The notes below the pieces were generated by a model. It worked only from the letters and a program-made list of their open reading frames with translations, searched no databases and was not told where the DNA came from. 64,000 bases of DNA from Enterobacter asburiae (GTDB lineage Bacteria; Pseudomonadota; Gammaproteobacteria; Enterobacterales; Enterobacteriaceae). This document shows positions 34,166 to 43,777 of the stretch, in pieces (the first letter of the stretch is position 1; each line of letters starts with the position of its first letter). Location of the stretch: positions 186,001 through 250,000 of the forward strand of contig NZ_VRKN01000002.1 in assembly GCF_008080435.1 (NCBI RefSeq), in the 5' to 3' direction. A program made the translations under genes and the position numbers.

Positions 34166-35295
34166 TATGCGCCCTCCCCCAGACCCGCCGCGATGGCATC
34201 GCCAATCGCTTTCAGCGCCTGTTCAGCATCGGCACCCTGCGCGGTGAAACGCAGACGGTGGCCTTTCTTCACGCCCAGCGCGACAACTTTCATCAGACTA
34301 CGGCCATTGGCCGGTTTGCCCGTGCCATCAAGATTCGCCACGGTGATCTCACTCTCGAATTGTTTAATGGTATTCACCAGCATGGTGCCCGGACGGGCAT
34401 GCAGGCCGTGCTCGTTACGTACCACGAACTCAGCGGTCTGCACGTCTTCAGTCGGCGCATCATCACTGGTCAGCAGTGCCAGCACGGTGGAGGCATCAGC
34501 GTTCAGCAGTTTTTCAGCTTTGTTGTTCAGCAGCAAATCGCCCAGACGCTTCAGCACAGAAACCGGCTGTTCATCGTTCATCGCCACGGTCACCAGCATG
34601 GCCGCGCGCTCGCCTTCTACGTCAAACGCATTGGCCGCACGGCTCACGGCGATAGCACTGCGCAGGTTGCCTTCAGCACTGTCGTTCAGCCAGATACCCT
34701 GACCCAGATTCAACGGCTTATCATTAATCACGCGCGTCACAAACGTGGCATCCGCCGCGCCAGCTTCTTTCAGACGACCCGCATTCAGCGCCTGCAGCGT
34801 CACCAGATCGGAGGCAGCCACATCCAGCGTTAGCGTTTCATTATCCAGTTTCAGCGCTTCGCTCTGCTTTTCGCCCATCAGCAAGGCGCGAAGCTCTTCA
34901 GCTGTTGTTGCGGACTTAAGCTGTTCAGCCACATCGTCATCGCTCAGGACATGCGTCAGCTGACGCAGCAGACCTAAGTGTTCGTCGCTGCTGGCCGCGA
35001 TACCGATAGCCACATAGGCCACCTGACCGTCGCCCCAGAGCACGCCCTGCGGGAACTGATAAACCTGAACCCCGGTTTTCAACACCTGATCGCGGGTGTC
35101 GGTTGTGCCGTGCGGAATGGCAATGCCATTGCCGAGGAAGGTTGAGGTCTGCTGCTCGCGGGTCAGCATGCCATTTACATAGCCGTCCGCGACGTTACCC
35201 GCCTGCACAAGCGCAGCGGCAACCTGGCGAATAGCCTCTTCTTTATCCCCGGCCTGAGCGCCCGGGTGGATATCCTGAACAGATAACTGGAACAT
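34165..35295 (-). CDS. fruB: FruB, fructose PTS diphosphoryl transfer protein (IIA-M-FPr)
   Basis: This 376-residue soluble phosphocarrier combines a mannitol/fructose-type EIIA domain (phosphohistidine His62 in AIPHGTTD), a central M domain, and a C-terminal HPr-like FPr domain (active histidine in [10 protein letters not shown] near residue 299). It passes phosphate from enzyme I to FruA and can partly replace HPr. Length equals E. coli FruB. It is the first gene of fruBKA, and two Cra-like operators are found in the promoter region, so it should be induced by fructose-1-phosphate. Confidence 0.97.
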   Translation of the reverse strand: MFQLSVQDIHPGAQAGDKEEAIRQVAAALVQAGNVADGYVNGMLTREQQTSTFLGNGIAIPHGTTDTRDQVLKTGVQVYQFPQGVLWGDGQVAYVAIGIAASSDEHLGLLRQLTHVLSDDDVAEQLKSATTAEELRALLMGEKQSEALKLDNETLTLDVAASDLVTLQALNAGRLKEAGAADATFVTRVINDKPLNLGQGIWLNDSAEGNLRSAIAVSRAANAFDVEGERAAMLVTVAMNDEQPVSVLKRLGDLLLNNKAEKLLNADASTVLALLTSDDAPTEDVQTAEFVVRNEHGLHARPGTMLVNTIKQFESEITVANLDGTGKPANGRSLMKVVALGVKKGHRLRFTAQGADAEQALKAIGDAIAAGLGEGA

Positions 35296-35315
35296 GGTTC
35301 TCCACTCCTGCTGAA

Positions 35316-35398
35316 CTTGAATCGTTTCAGCTTTAATGAGAAAAAATGCGCTAGCCTGCTCCGTTTGTTAAAACAAGATAGCGCTGAAACGTTTCAAA
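35316..35398 (-). promoter_or_regulatory. Two Cra (FruR) operators upstream of fruB
   Basis: CTTGAATCGTTTCAGC (35316-35331) and GCTGAAACGTTTCAAA (35383-35398) both match the Cra palindrome GCTGAAWCGWTTCAGC. They lie 20 and 90 bp upstream of the fruB start, flanking the likely promoter. This matches double-operator repression of fruBKA in E. coli, relieved by fructose-1-phosphate. In the remaining spacer to setB (35399-35657) I see only AT-rich sequence with no further clear feature. Confidence 0.9.
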
Positions 35399-35657
35399 AA
35401 GTCTTGCGCTTTCTGCAATGTCTTGCAAGTAAAGTCGTATTTCCGATCTCAGAATTTAGAGATACAGCACATTTCTTCTTCGTTCAGCTGAATTTTGCTG
35501 AAGTTCAGCAAGACAGTTTCAGCTAAGGTCAGCCGGGTAAGATGTAAGTTGAAATGCCATTTTGATTTTTCGTGGCATCATTGACCGCACCCACTGTTTA
35601 TTTTTTAGCTGACGGCGTAAACTCCGCCTCCTCTCTGCTACTCGCTAATTATAAAAC

Positions 35658-36839
35658 ATGCATAACACCCCTGCGGCCGTCTCGCCGAAGCCCTTTGATT
35701 TGACCTCAGCGGCATTCCTGGTTGTTGCCTTCTTTACGGGTATTGCCGGTGCGTTACAGACGCCGACATTGAGCTTATTCCTGACAAATGAGGTTCACGT
35801 CCGCCCGGCAATGGTCGGCTTCTTTTTTACCGGAAGCGCCATCATCGGCATCATGGTCAGCCAGTTTCTGGCGGGACGCTCCGACAGAAAAGGCGATCGT
35901 AAAAGCCTGATCGTTTTCTGCTGTCTGCTGGGGGTCATGGCCTGCGTTCTGTTTGCCTGGAACCGCAACTATTTCGTTCTGCTCTTCGTCGGGGTATTCC
36001 TGAGCAGCTTTGGCTCAACGGCGAACCCTCAGCTGTTCGCCCTTGCCCGCGAACACGCGGACCATACCGGACGTGAAGCGGTGATGTTCAGCTCTGTCCT
36101 GCGTGCTCAGGTATCGCTGGCGTGGGTGATTGGTCCGCCTCTGGCTTACGCGCTGGCGATGGGTTTTGGCTTTACGGTGATGTACCTGAGTGCGGCTGTC
36201 GCGTTTGTGGTGTGCGGCGCGCTGGTGTGGTTCTTCCTGCCGTCCATGCGCAAAGAGCCGAAAGTGACAACGGGTGTGCTGGAAGCACCGCGCCGCAACC
36301 GCCGCGATGCCCTGCTCCTGTTTGTTATCTGCACGCTGATGTGGGGCACCAACAGCCTGTATATCATCAATATGCCGCTGTTTATTATTGATGAACTGCA
36401 TCTGTCGGAGAAGCTGGCGGGCATCATGATGGGCACCGCGGCCGGGCTTGAGATCCCGACGATGCTCATTGCGGGTTATTACGCTAAGCGCTTTGGAAAG
36501 CGTTTTTTAATGCGCCTCGCCGCTGTCGCCGGTCTGCTGTTCTATATCGGTATGTTGACGGTACATACGCCGGGGCTGTTGCTGGCTTTACAGCTGCTGA
36601 ATGCCATCTATATTGGCATTCTCGCCGGGATAGGCATGCTCTATTTCCAGGATCTGATGCCGGGTCAGGCAGGCTCTGCTACCACCCTTTATACTAATAC
36701 CACCCGCGTGGGCTGGATTATCGCTGGCTCAATGGCCGGTGTCGTTGCCGAAATCTGGAACTATCACACGGTGTTCTGGATAGCGCTGGTGATGTGTACG
36801 CTGACGATCGGCTGCCTGGCGAGGATTAAAGACGTTTAA
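35658..36839 (+). CDS. setB: SetB, sugar efflux transporter
   Basis: This 393-residue major facilitator protein of the SET family exports sugars such as lactose, glucose and some glycosides. Twelve hydrophobic segments are predicted; the loop motif [12 protein letters not shown] near residue 74 is the MFS A-type signature. Length equals E. coli SetB. The start ATG at 35658 is preceded by only a weak Shine-Dalgarno. It diverges from fruBKA, and its stop overlaps that of convergent yeiW by three bases. Interaction of SetB with the chromosome-segregation machinery in E. coli is literature recollection only. Confidence 0.95.
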   Translation: MHNTPAAVSPKPFDLTSAAFLVVAFFTGIAGALQTPTLSLFLTNEVHVRPAMVGFFFTGSAIIGIMVSQFLAGRSDRKGDRKSLIVFCCLLGVMACVLFAWNRNYFVLLFVGVFLSSFGSTANPQLFALAREHADHTGREAVMFSSVLRAQVSLAWVIGPPLAYALAMGFGFTVMYLSAAVAFVVCGALVWFFLPSMRKEPKVTTGVLEAPRRNRRDALLLFVICTLMWGTNSLYIINMPLFIIDELHLSEKLAGIMMGTAAGLEIPTMLIAGYYAKRFGKRFLMRLAAVAGLLFYIGMLTVHTPGLLLALQLLNAIYIGILAGIGMLYFQDLMPGQAGSATTLYTNTTRVGWIIAGSMAGVVAEIWNYHTVFWIALVMCTLTIGCLARIKDV

Positions 36840-37090
36840 GGCGCAGTGAGCGCTTCCAGCTCAAGAAGATACGTCATCGCCTGCCCTCGCGTGCTGCCGC
36901 ACATTTCGGCAGCAGGCTGAAGCCCGGAGCAGACTTTCGGGCGCAACGGTGAACCGAAGATCATGCACAGGTTAGTTTCCGAGAGCTGGACGCAGCGGGT
37001 ATTGGCAGGTTTGCCCTCTGGCATTCCTGGAATGGGGCTTGAAATGGACGGTGCAGTACAGCACGCGCCACAATCGGAACGGCAATCCAT
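36836..37090 (-). CDS. yeiW: YeiW, small cysteine-rich YkgJ-family protein
   Basis: This 84-residue protein has conserved cysteines ([10 protein letters not shown] at the N terminus, RCVQL, NLCMIF, KVCSGL and MCG), typical of the YkgJ/UPF0153 family thought to bind a zinc or iron-sulfur cluster. The ATG at 37090 reproduces the E. coli YeiW length; an upstream in-frame ATG at 37141 is unsupported. Its final codons overlap the end of setB. The function is unknown. Confidence 0.92.
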   Translation of the reverse strand: MDCRSDCGACCTAPSISSPIPGMPEGKPANTRCVQLSETNLCMIFGSPLRPKVCSGLQPAAEMCGSTRGQAMTYLLELEALTAP

Positions 37091-37254
37091 AAATGCTCTC
37101 TTTCGCTGACGATCGCCCGCGCAGTCGGGCATCGCGCGCACAGTAACACCTTTTGCGTATTGATAGCAAAACCCACGAATTCCTCTTGCCTGAAAGGCCG
37201 CGCGCGAGTAATTTGGCGCGATATTTTTTACCTCCCGTAAACAGGATTACTGCA

Positions 37255-37827
37255 ATGCCAAGAGCGAACGAAATTAAGAAAGGTATGGTGCTGAATTACA
37301 ACGGCAAACTGCTGATTGTGAAAGATATCGACATTCAGGCCCCGAGCGCCCGTGGTGCAGCAACGCTGTACAAAATGCGTTTCGCCGATGTGCGCACCGG
37401 CCTGAAAGTGGAAGAACGCTTTAAAGGTGACGATATCGTCGATACCGTGACCCTGACCCGTCGCTATGTTGATTTCTCCTACATCGACGGCAACGAATAC
37501 GTGTTCATGGACAAAGAAGATTACACCCCGTACATCTTCACCAAAGATCAGATTGAAGAAGAGCTGCTGTTCATCCCTGAAGGCGGCATGCCTGACATGC
37601 AGGTCCTGACCTGGGACGGCGTGCTGCTGGCGCTGGAACTGCCTCAGACCGTCGATCTGGAAATCGTTGAAACCGCACCAGGTATCAAAGGCGCATCAGC
37701 AAGTGCCCGCAACAAACCGGCTACCCTGACGACCGGCCTGGTTGTGCAGGTGCCGGAATACCTCTCCGCTGGGGAAAAAATCCGCATCCATATCGAAGAA
37801 AAACGCTATATGGGTCGCGCTGACTGA
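37255..37827 (+). CDS. yeiP: YeiP (EfpL), elongation factor P-like protein
   Basis: This 190-residue paralogue of elongation factor P relieves ribosome stalling at proline-containing and related motifs. It has the three-barrel EF-P layout: KOW-like N domain, OB domain and S1-like C domain ending in [13 protein letters not shown]. The beta3-beta4 loop is the longer EfpL type with Arg33 (APSARGAA) at the position equivalent to the modified lysine of EF-P, so no beta-lysylation is expected. The ATG at 37255 gives exactly the E. coli YeiP length. A terminator flanked by REP elements follows. Confidence 0.96.
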   Translation: MPRANEIKKGMVLNYNGKLLIVKDIDIQAPSARGAATLYKMRFADVRTGLKVEERFKGDDIVDTVTLTRRYVDFSYIDGNEYVFMDKEDYTPYIFTKDQIEEELLFIPEGGMPDMQVLTWDGVLLALELPQTVDLEIVETAPGIKGASASARNKPATLTTGLVVQVPEYLSAGEKIRIHIEEKRYMGRAD

Positions 37828-37838
37828 TTGCGGCGTTT

Positions 37839-37939
37839 GTCGGGTGGCGGCTTCGCCTTACCCGACCTACAAAAACACAAAAACCGGCTCTCAGGCCGGT
37901 TTTTTTGTAGGCCCAGTAAGCGTAGCGCCACCGGGCAAC
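37839..37939. repeat. Two inverted REP elements flanking the yeiP/uxuA terminator
   Basis: REP-like units at 37839-37870 and 37907-37939 are in opposite orientation and bracket the intrinsic terminator at 37882-37906. This BIME-plus-terminator block separates convergent yeiP and uxuA. Confidence 0.8.
37882..37906. terminator. Bidirectional terminator between yeiP and uxuA
   Basis: A 7-bp stem (AACCGGC / GCCGGTT, loop of 6) has an A-rich stretch before it and a T-run after, so it can act for both convergent genes. Confidence 0.92.
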
Positions 37940-37944
37940 AGAGC

Positions 37945-39135
37945 TTACAGAAGCTCCGGATACTTCATCATCTTCAGCGTCAGTTCAACGCCGCGCACTT
38001 CCGCCATCCCTTTAAGACGGCCAATCGCCGAATAGCCCGGGTTGGTTTTCTTACGCAGATCGTCCAGCATCTGGTGACCGTGATCCGGACGGAACGGAAT
38101 AGGACGCGCATCGCCCGCCTGCTTACGACGCGCCTCTTCCGCCAGAATGGCATCTACCACCGCCACCATATTCACATCGCCGCCCAGGTGCGCCGCCTCG
38201 TGGAAGGTTTTTGGATTCTCTTCGCGGCAGGTCGCACGCAGATGCGTGAAGTGGATACGATCGCCGAAGGTTTCAATCATCCGCACCAGGTCGTTATCCG
38301 CACGCACGCCGTAGGAGCCGGTACACATGGTAAAGCCGTTATAGATGCTGTTTACCGTCTCTTTCAGCCACTGCATATCTTCAAGAGTGGAAACGATACG
38401 CGGCAGGCCGAGGATAGGACGTGGAGGATCGTCCGGGTGCACGGCGAGGCGAACCCCTACCTCTTCAGCAACCGGCACAATAGCGCGCAGGAAATACGCC
38501 ATGTTTTCACGCAGCTGGTGCTTATCAATATCGCCGTATTCCGCCAGGCGCGCGCGGAACTGATCCAGGGTATACCCCTCTTCAGCCCCCGGCAGGCCCG
38601 CAATAATATTACGGGTCAGCTTTTCGATGTCTGCGTCACTGGCGGCGTTAAACCACGCGAGCGCCTGCTGTTGCTCTTCCGCGGCGTAATCCGCTTCGGC
38701 GCCAGGGCGTTTCAGAATGTGCAGTTCGAATGCCGCAAAGGCTATCTGATCGAAACGCAGCGCTTTCGAGCCGTCCGGCATCTGATATTCAAGGTCGGTT
38801 CGCGTCCAGTCGAGGATGGGCATGAAGTTATAGCAGACCGTATCAATGCCGCAGGTCGCCAGGTTGCGAATGCTCTGCTGATAGTTAGCAATCCAGGTCT
38901 GGTATTCCCCTGAATGGGTTTTGATGTCTTCGTGAACCGGGATGCTTTCCACCACAGACCAGGTTAACCCCTTCTCCGCCAGCAGCGCCTGACGCTGTTG
39001 AATTTCTTCAACCGGCCAAACCTGACCGTTAGGAATATGATGCAGCGCCGTGACGACACCCGTTGCGCCAGCCTGGCGCACATCATCAAGAGAAACCGGA
39101 TCGTTCGGCCCGTACCAACGCCAGGTTTGTTCCAT
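37945..39135 (-). CDS. uxuA: UxuA, D-mannonate dehydratase
   Basis: This 396-residue metal-dependent TIM-barrel enzyme dehydrates D-mannonate to 2-keto-3-deoxygluconate in glucuronate catabolism. The N terminus [22 protein letters not shown] and the metal-site segments VHPDDPP (near residue 238), [12 protein letters not shown] and RPDHGHQML are characteristic. Length is close to the 394 residues of E. coli UxuA. K-12 has uxuA elsewhere, with uxuB; here it diverges from yeiQ, a fructuronate-reductase homologue, across ~205 bp. A UxuR/ExuR-like operator lies in the shared spacer. This supports a local hexuronate module. Confidence 0.95.
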   Translation of the reverse strand: MEQTWRWYGPNDPVSLDDVRQAGATGVVTALHHIPNGQVWPVEEIQQRQALLAEKGLTWSVVESIPVHEDIKTHSGEYQTWIANYQQSIRNLATCGIDTVCYNFMPILDWTRTDLEYQMPDGSKALRFDQIAFAAFELHILKRPGAEADYAAEEQQQALAWFNAASDADIEKLTRNIIAGLPGAEEGYTLDQFRARLAEYGDIDKHQLRENMAYFLRAIVPVAEEVGVRLAVHPDDPPRPILGLPRIVSTLEDMQWLKETVNSIYNGFTMCTGSYGVRADNDLVRMIETFGDRIHFTHLRATCREENPKTFHEAAHLGGDVNMVAVVDAILAEEARRKQAGDARPIPFRPDHGHQMLDDLRKKTNPGYSAIGRLKGMAEVRGVELTLKMMKYPELL

Positions 39136-39150
39136 TGCCTCACCCTCTTA

Positions 39151-39168
39151 AGTTGTTATACCAATATG
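39151..39168. promoter_or_regulatory. UxuR/ExuR-like operator between uxuA and yeiQ
   Basis: AGTTGTTATACCAATATG resembles the hexuronate-repressor consensus AAATTGGTATACCAATTT, with the central TTATACCAAT well matched. It lies 16 bp upstream of uxuA in the divergent spacer. Control by UxuR or ExuR with fructuronate as inducer is inferred. Confidence 0.65.
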
Positions 39169-39340
39169 TGTTACCGCAATGACGACTACCATACATGTTT
39201 ACCGCTAAGGGTCAACATACCGCCACACATTGATTGATCAAACTCACATAACGGGGATATTTACGGCTCACCAATTTTATTTGCTGTCATATAACTTTAC
39301 ACTGGCATTGTTAATTAATGGTTAATCAGGTGTGTATCTC

Positions 39341-40807
39341 ATGAAGACAATTGCCTCCACCGCCCTTCCAGCCCAGATTCAGCAACCTCGCTACGATCGC
39401 GCGCAATTACGCTCCCGCATCGTCCATTTTGGCTTTGGCGCGTTTCACCGTGCGCACCAGGCATTGTTAACAAATCGGGTGCTGAATGAAAAAGGCGGCG
39501 ACTGGGGTATTTGTGAGATTAGCCTCTTCAGCGGCGACGTGCTGATGAGCCAGCTGCGCGCGCAGGATCACCTGTTCACCGTGCTGGAGAAAGGTGCTGA
39601 AGGCAATGAGGCGATTATCGTCGGTGCCGTTCATGAATGCCTGAACGCAAAGCTGGACTCCCTGCCCGCCATTATTGAGAAATTTTGCGAGCCTCAGGTC
39701 GCTATTGTGTCGCTCACCATCACGGAGAAAGGCTACTGTATTGACCCCGCCACCGGAAAACTCGATCTGCACAACGCCCGGATAATCCATGACCTTGAAA
39801 ACCCCTCAGCGCCGCATTCCGCCCCCGGGATCCTGGTCGAAGCGCTTCACCGCCGCCGCGAGCGCGGCTTGCCTGCGTTTACCGTGCTTTCCTGCGACAA
39901 TATCCCTGATAACGGGCACGTGGTGAAAAACGCGGTGCTGGGCATGGCGCAAAAGCGTTCCGCGGCGCTGTGTGAATGGATTGATAGCCACGTGAGCTTC
40001 CCCGGAACGATGGTCGACAGAATTGTTCCCGCCGCGACGGAAGCCTCACTGGCAGAAATCACCGACGCGCTCGGCGTTGAAGATCCCTGCGCCATCAGCT
40101 GTGAACCGTTTATTCAGTGGGTGGTGGAAGATAATTTTGTTGCCGGCCGTCCGGAGTGGGAAGTCGCGGGTGTCCAGATGGTGCAGGATGTTCTGCCCTG
40201 GGAGCAGATGAAATTGCGCATGCTCAACGGCAGCCACTCTTTCCTGGCATATCTGGGGTATCTCGCGGGCTATGCCCATATTAATGAATGCATGGAGGAC
40301 GCTGCGTTCCGTGAAGCTGCCCGTCGGCTCATGCTTGACGAGCAGGCGCCCACATTACGCATTAAGGATGTCGACCTCACCGCCTACGCCGATAGCCTGC
40401 TGGAGCGCTTTGCCAACCCGGCCCTCCAGCATCGGACCTGGCAAATCGCAATGGACGGTAGCCAGAAGCTTCCACAAAGAATGCTGGACGGGATCCGCGT
40501 TCATCTTGAGCGAAAAACACCGTGGTCGCTGCTGGCCCTGGGCGTGGCCGGCTGGATCCGCTATGTCAGCGGTACTGACGACCGTGGCAACGCGATTGAT
40601 GTTCGCGATCCCCTCAGCGATAAAATTCGCACGATTGTCAATGCCAGCAGCGACGCCGACCGCGTTAACGCCCTGCTGGGGCTGAGCGAGGTCTTTGGTC
40701 ACGATCTCGCGCAAAACAGCGTGTTTGTGGAGGCTGTCAGCCAGGCTTATCAGCGCATCACCCGCCACGGCGCACGTCAGGCTGTTATCGAAACGTTAAA
40801 TATTTAA
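39341..40807 (+). CDS. yeiQ: YeiQ, mannitol dehydrogenase-family oxidoreductase (likely fructuronate reductase)
   Basis: This 488-residue NAD-dependent polyol dehydrogenase belongs to the mannitol dehydrogenase/UxuB family. Visible landmarks are VHFGFGAFHRAHQA near residue 27 (nucleotide-binding region), VLSCDNIPDNG near residue 185, PGTMVDRIVPA near residue 220 and the catalytic lysine region KLRMLNGSHSFLAYLG near residue 290. The ATG at 39341 matches the E. coli YeiQ start and length, although a GTG at 39332 is in frame. Its divergent pairing with uxuA suggests it reduces fructuronate to mannonate, the UxuA substrate. Fructuronate versus mannitol specificity is inference from context. Confidence 0.93.
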   Translation: MKTIASTALPAQIQQPRYDRAQLRSRIVHFGFGAFHRAHQALLTNRVLNEKGGDWGICEISLFSGDVLMSQLRAQDHLFTVLEKGAEGNEAIIVGAVHECLNAKLDSLPAIIEKFCEPQVAIVSLTITEKGYCIDPATGKLDLHNARIIHDLENPSAPHSAPGILVEALHRRRERGLPAFTVLSCDNIPDNGHVVKNAVLGMAQKRSAALCEWIDSHVSFPGTMVDRIVPAATEASLAEITDALGVEDPCAISCEPFIQWVVEDNFVAGRPEWEVAGVQMVQDVLPWEQMKLRMLNGSHSFLAYLGYLAGYAHINECMEDAAFREAARRLMLDEQAPTLRIKDVDLTAYADSLLERFANPALQHRTWQIAMDGSQKLPQRMLDGIRVHLERKTPWSLLALGVAGWIRYVSGTDDRGNAIDVRDPLSDKIRTIVNASSDADRVNALLGLSEVFGHDLAQNSVFVEAVSQAYQRITRHGARQAVIETLNI

Positions 40808-40931
40808 CGATTATTGCGCTTAACGCGAACGGATGAGATCTCCGTTCGCCCTTCCCCTTCTCACAGGGCACGTTTTTCGCCAGGATAGAGAGAATAGTGT
40901 TATAGCATCACAATTCTCATCTGGAGTGCAC

Positions 40932-41918
40932 GTGACCAAAACCAACCTCATCACCGGTTTTCTCGGCAGCGGTAAAACCACCTCTATTCTCCACCTGCTG
41001 GCAAATAAAGATCCGGCCGAGAAATGGGCCGTGCTGGTCAATGAATTTGGCGAGGTGGGCATTGACGGCGCGTTGCTGTCATCCAGCGGCGCGATGATTA
41101 AAGAGATCCCCGGTGGGTGCATGTGCTGCGTAAATGGCCTGCCGATGCAGGTGGGGCTCAATACCCTGCTCCGTCAGGGCAAACCCGACCGCCTGCTGAT
41201 TGAACCCACCGGGCTGGGTCACCCGAAGCAGATCCTCGATTTACTGACCGCCCCGGTTTACGAGCCGTGGATCGATCTACGCGCCACCCTGTGCCTGCTC
41301 GATCCGCGTCAGCTTCTGGATGACAAGGCGGTGGCCAATGAGAACTTCCGCGATCAGCTCGCCTCGGCTGACGTTATTGTCGCGAATAAAGCAGATCGCG
41401 CCACGGCTGAAAGCCAGGCCGCGCTGGATGCGTGGTGGCAACATTTCGGCGGCAATCGCACACGGGTGCAGACCACCCAGGGGAATATTGATAGCGCCCT
41501 GCTTGATCTTCCTCGTCTGAACCTGGCTGAACTTCCGGCCAGTGCGGAACATGCTCATCGCCATCCGGTGAAACAGGGTTTAGCTGCCCTCAGCCTGCCA
41601 GAACACCAGCGCTGGCGTCGTAATCTGAACAGCGGTCAGGGATATCAGGCCTGCGGTTGGATTTTTGATGCTGAAACCGTTTTCGACACCATCGGGATCC
41701 TGGAGTGGGCCCGGCTGGCTCCCGTCGATCGCGTGAAAGGGATCATGCGCACGCCAGACGGGCTGGTGCGGATCAACCGTCAGGGCGACGATTTCTTTAT
41801 TGAAACGCAAAATGTGGCGCCGCCTGACAGCCGTATAGAGTTAATTAGTGCGGTTAACGCCGACTGGAATGCCCTCCAGGCCAGCCTGTTGAGGATTCGT
41901 TTAAGTTCGGGCGGCTAA
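40932..41918 (+). CDS. yeiR: YeiR, G3E-family metal-responsive GTPase
   Basis: This 328-residue COG0523/CobW-type GTPase is a putative zinc metallochaperone. The P-loop GFLGSGKTT is at residues 9-17, the metal-binding CxCC motif is Cys63-Cys65-Cys66 in GGCMCC, and the guanine-specificity segment VANKADR lies near residue 151. A C-terminal CobW_C-like domain follows. The GTG at 40932, 5 nt after TGGAG, yields exactly the E. coli YeiR length. E. coli YeiR binds Zn2+ and hydrolyses GTP. lpxT begins 33 bp downstream and may be cotranscribed. Confidence 0.95.
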   Translation: MTKTNLITGFLGSGKTTSILHLLANKDPAEKWAVLVNEFGEVGIDGALLSSSGAMIKEIPGGCMCCVNGLPMQVGLNTLLRQGKPDRLLIEPTGLGHPKQILDLLTAPVYEPWIDLRATLCLLDPRQLLDDKAVANENFRDQLASADVIVANKADRATAESQAALDAWWQHFGGNRTRVQTTQGNIDSALLDLPRLNLAELPASAEHAHRHPVKQGLAALSLPEHQRWRRNLNSGQGYQACGWIFDAETVFDTIGILEWARLAPVDRVKGIMRTPDGLVRINRQGDDFFIETQNVAPPDSRIELISAVNADWNALQASLLRIRLSSGG

Positions 41919-41951
41919 CGTTGCCCCAGTTTTCACTCTATGCAGAACGTT

Positions 41952-42665
41952 ATGACAACTCGTTTTCCCCTGATATTACTGCTTAATGTCGCCGGTCTGG
42001 CGCTTTTCTTCTCCTGGTATATCCCGGCGGATCATGGTTTCTGGTTCCCGCTGGATTCTGCCATTTTTCACTTCTTCAACCAGGAACTGGTGAAGAGCAA
42101 CGCGTTCCTGTGGCTGGTGGCAATTACCAACAACCGCGCCTTCGACGGCTTCTCGCTGCTGGCCATGGGCTGCCTGATGCTCTCTTTCTGGCTGAAAGAG
42201 GATAAAGCCGGGCGTCGGCGTATTCTCATTATCGGTCTGGTGATGCTGCTGTTTGCCGTCGTCATTAACCAGCTGGCAACCGCGATTATTCCGGTTAAGC
42301 GTTCAAGCCCAACGCTATTCTTCACCGATATTTATCGCGTCAGTGAACTGCTGCATATTCCAACAAAAGATGCGTCGAAGGACAGTTTCCCCGGCGATCA
42401 CGGCATGATGCTGCTTATTTTTTCCGCAATTATGCTTCGCTATTTCGGCAGAAAAGCCTTTGCCATAGCCCTGATTATTTTTGTGGTTTTTGCCTTCCCG
42501 CGCGTAATGATTGGCGCTCACTGGTTCACCGATATTGCCGTCGGTTCGCTCTCCGTAGCGCTGATTGCGCTGCCGTGGTGTTTGATAACCCCGCTGAGCG
42601 ACAGGATAATAGCGCTGTTCGATCGCTATCTTCCCGGTAAACCGCAACAACAATTAAACAAATAA
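41952..42665 (+). CDS. lpxT: LpxT, lipid A 1-diphosphate synthase
   Basis: This 237-residue inner-membrane PAP2-family enzyme moves phosphate from undecaprenyl pyrophosphate to the 1-position of lipid A on the periplasmic side. PAP2 motifs are visible as KRSSPT (near residue 115), PGDHGMM (near residue 137) and PRVMIGAHWFTD (near residue 183). Six hydrophobic helices are predicted. The ATG at 41952 aligns with the E. coli N terminus and gives the same length; an ATG at 41940 is the alternative and neither has a clear Shine-Dalgarno. It links lipid A charge with undecaprenyl-phosphate recycling. mepS and yejM nearby are further envelope genes. Confidence 0.94.
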   Translation: MTTRFPLILLLNVAGLALFFSWYIPADHGFWFPLDSAIFHFFNQELVKSNAFLWLVAITNNRAFDGFSLLAMGCLMLSFWLKEDKAGRRRILIIGLVMLLFAVVINQLATAIIPVKRSSPTLFFTDIYRVSELLHIPTKDASKDSFPGDHGMMLLIFSAIMLRYFGRKAFAIALIIFVVFAFPRVMIGAHWFTDIAVGSLSVALIALPWCLITPLSDRIIALFDRYLPGKPQQQLNK

Positions 42666-43080
42666 CTAACCTAAATTAACGTGGTCTATCAGGGATCGAC
42701 ATGATCCCTGATAGCGTTCTCGCCGCGATCTTTCCCGATTGTCATATTCTCGTCATCATATTCATGATAAAAATGAAGCAATTGCATACTGGCGCAGCGG
42801 ATCCGTCGCTATTTTGAGCAATTCTATGTTTTTACTTTCTGTATCACATTTTCTTATAAAAAAAAGGCTTTTTTTACTCGCAATACCCCTGGCAATCGGT
42901 TAATCTCGAACTCGTTTTGCCCCATAGAGATAATTATTTCCTTGGTGAATAATTTTGTGCGCTGTGCCACAAATGTGACCAGAAAGAATTGTCTCAATGT
43001 GAACAGATAATTAGTCTCGTCACGTTTGGCATTTTTATAACGATATTTGTCGTTAAGGACTTCAAGGGATAATAAACAAA
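42666..43080 (+). other. 415-bp non-coding region upstream of mepS
   Basis: No plausible gene is seen. It contains a perfect 12-bp inverted repeat with 5-nt loop at 42686-42714 (arm CTATCAGGGATC) without a T-run, an A8-GG-CT7 tract near 42860-42877, and AT-rich sequence likely to hold the mepS promoter and a long leader. The hairpin follows lpxT and may protect its mRNA end. Confidence 0.55.
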
Positions 43081-43650
43081 ATGGTCAAATCTCAACCGTT
43101 TCTGAGATATATCTTACGGGGGATCCCGGCGATAGCAGTCGCGGTACTGTTGTCTGCATGTAGTACATCGAACACCGCAAAGAATATGCATCCTGAGACG
43201 CGTGTTGTGGGAATGGAAGATTCCTCGTCACTGCAAGCCTCTCAGGATGAATTTGAAAATATGGTACGTAATCTGGACGTGAAGTCCCGTATTATGGACC
43301 AGTATGCTGACTGGAAAGGCGTGCGCTATCGTCTTGGCGGCAGCACAAAAACAGGTATTGATTGTTCCGGTTTTGTACAGCGTACGTTCCGTGAGCAATT
43401 TGGGTTAGATCTTCCGCGTTCGACCTATGAACAGCAGGAGATGGGCAAGTCGATTTCACGTACCAAACTGCGCACCGGTGATTTAGTCCTGTTCCGTGCC
43501 GGTTCAACAGGTCGACATGTTGGCATCTACATTGGTAATGACCAGTTTGTACATGCCTCCACCAGCAGCGGTGTGACCATTTCCAGCATGAATGAACCAT
43601 ACTGGAAGAAGCGCTACAACGAAGCACGCCGCGTATTGACCCGCAGTTAA
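43081..43650 (+). CDS. mepS: MepS (Spr), murein DD-endopeptidase lipoprotein
   Basis: This 189-residue outer-membrane lipoprotein cleaves D-Ala-mDAP cross-links to allow insertion of new peptidoglycan. The signal ends in LLSAC with Cys27 as the lipidated residue. The NlpC/P60 domain carries the catalytic Cys95 in GIDCSGF and the histidine in GRHVGIYIG, followed by FVHAS. In E. coli its level is set by NlpI-Prc proteolysis; nothing in this window bears on that. It is one residue longer than E. coli MepS and ends before a strong intrinsic terminator. Confidence 0.97.
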   Translation: MVKSQPFLRYILRGIPAIAVAVLLSACSTSNTAKNMHPETRVVGMEDSSSLQASQDEFENMVRNLDVKSRIMDQYADWKGVRYRLGGSTKTGIDCSGFVQRTFREQFGLDLPRSTYEQQEMGKSISRTKLRTGDLVLFRAGSTGRHVGIYIGNDQFVHASTSSGVTISSMNEPYWKKRYNEARRVLTRS

Positions 43651-43701
43651 TATGACAATTGTATCGTTGGTTATCCCTTGGCTGACGATATGATGAAAAA
43701 A

Positions 43702-43728
43702 AGCACTGCTCAGGCAGTGTTTTTTTTT
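43702..43728 (+). terminator. mepS terminator
   Basis: A 6-bp stem CACTGC / GCAGTG (extended by A-T pairs) with loop TCAG is followed by nine T residues. It lies about 50 bp after the mepS stop and 50 bp before pdeN. Confidence 0.94.
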
Positions 43729-43777
43729 GCCCGTTACACTGAATACATCCAGCGGCATTTCAGGAATCACGACGTCT

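Noticed and set aside
39332..39340. GTG start for yeiQ nine bases upstream
   Set aside because: The ATG at 39341 matches the E. coli N terminus and length.
42686..42714. Intrinsic terminator after lpxT
   Set aside because: The hairpin is perfect but has no T-run on either strand, so it is described only as a hairpin.
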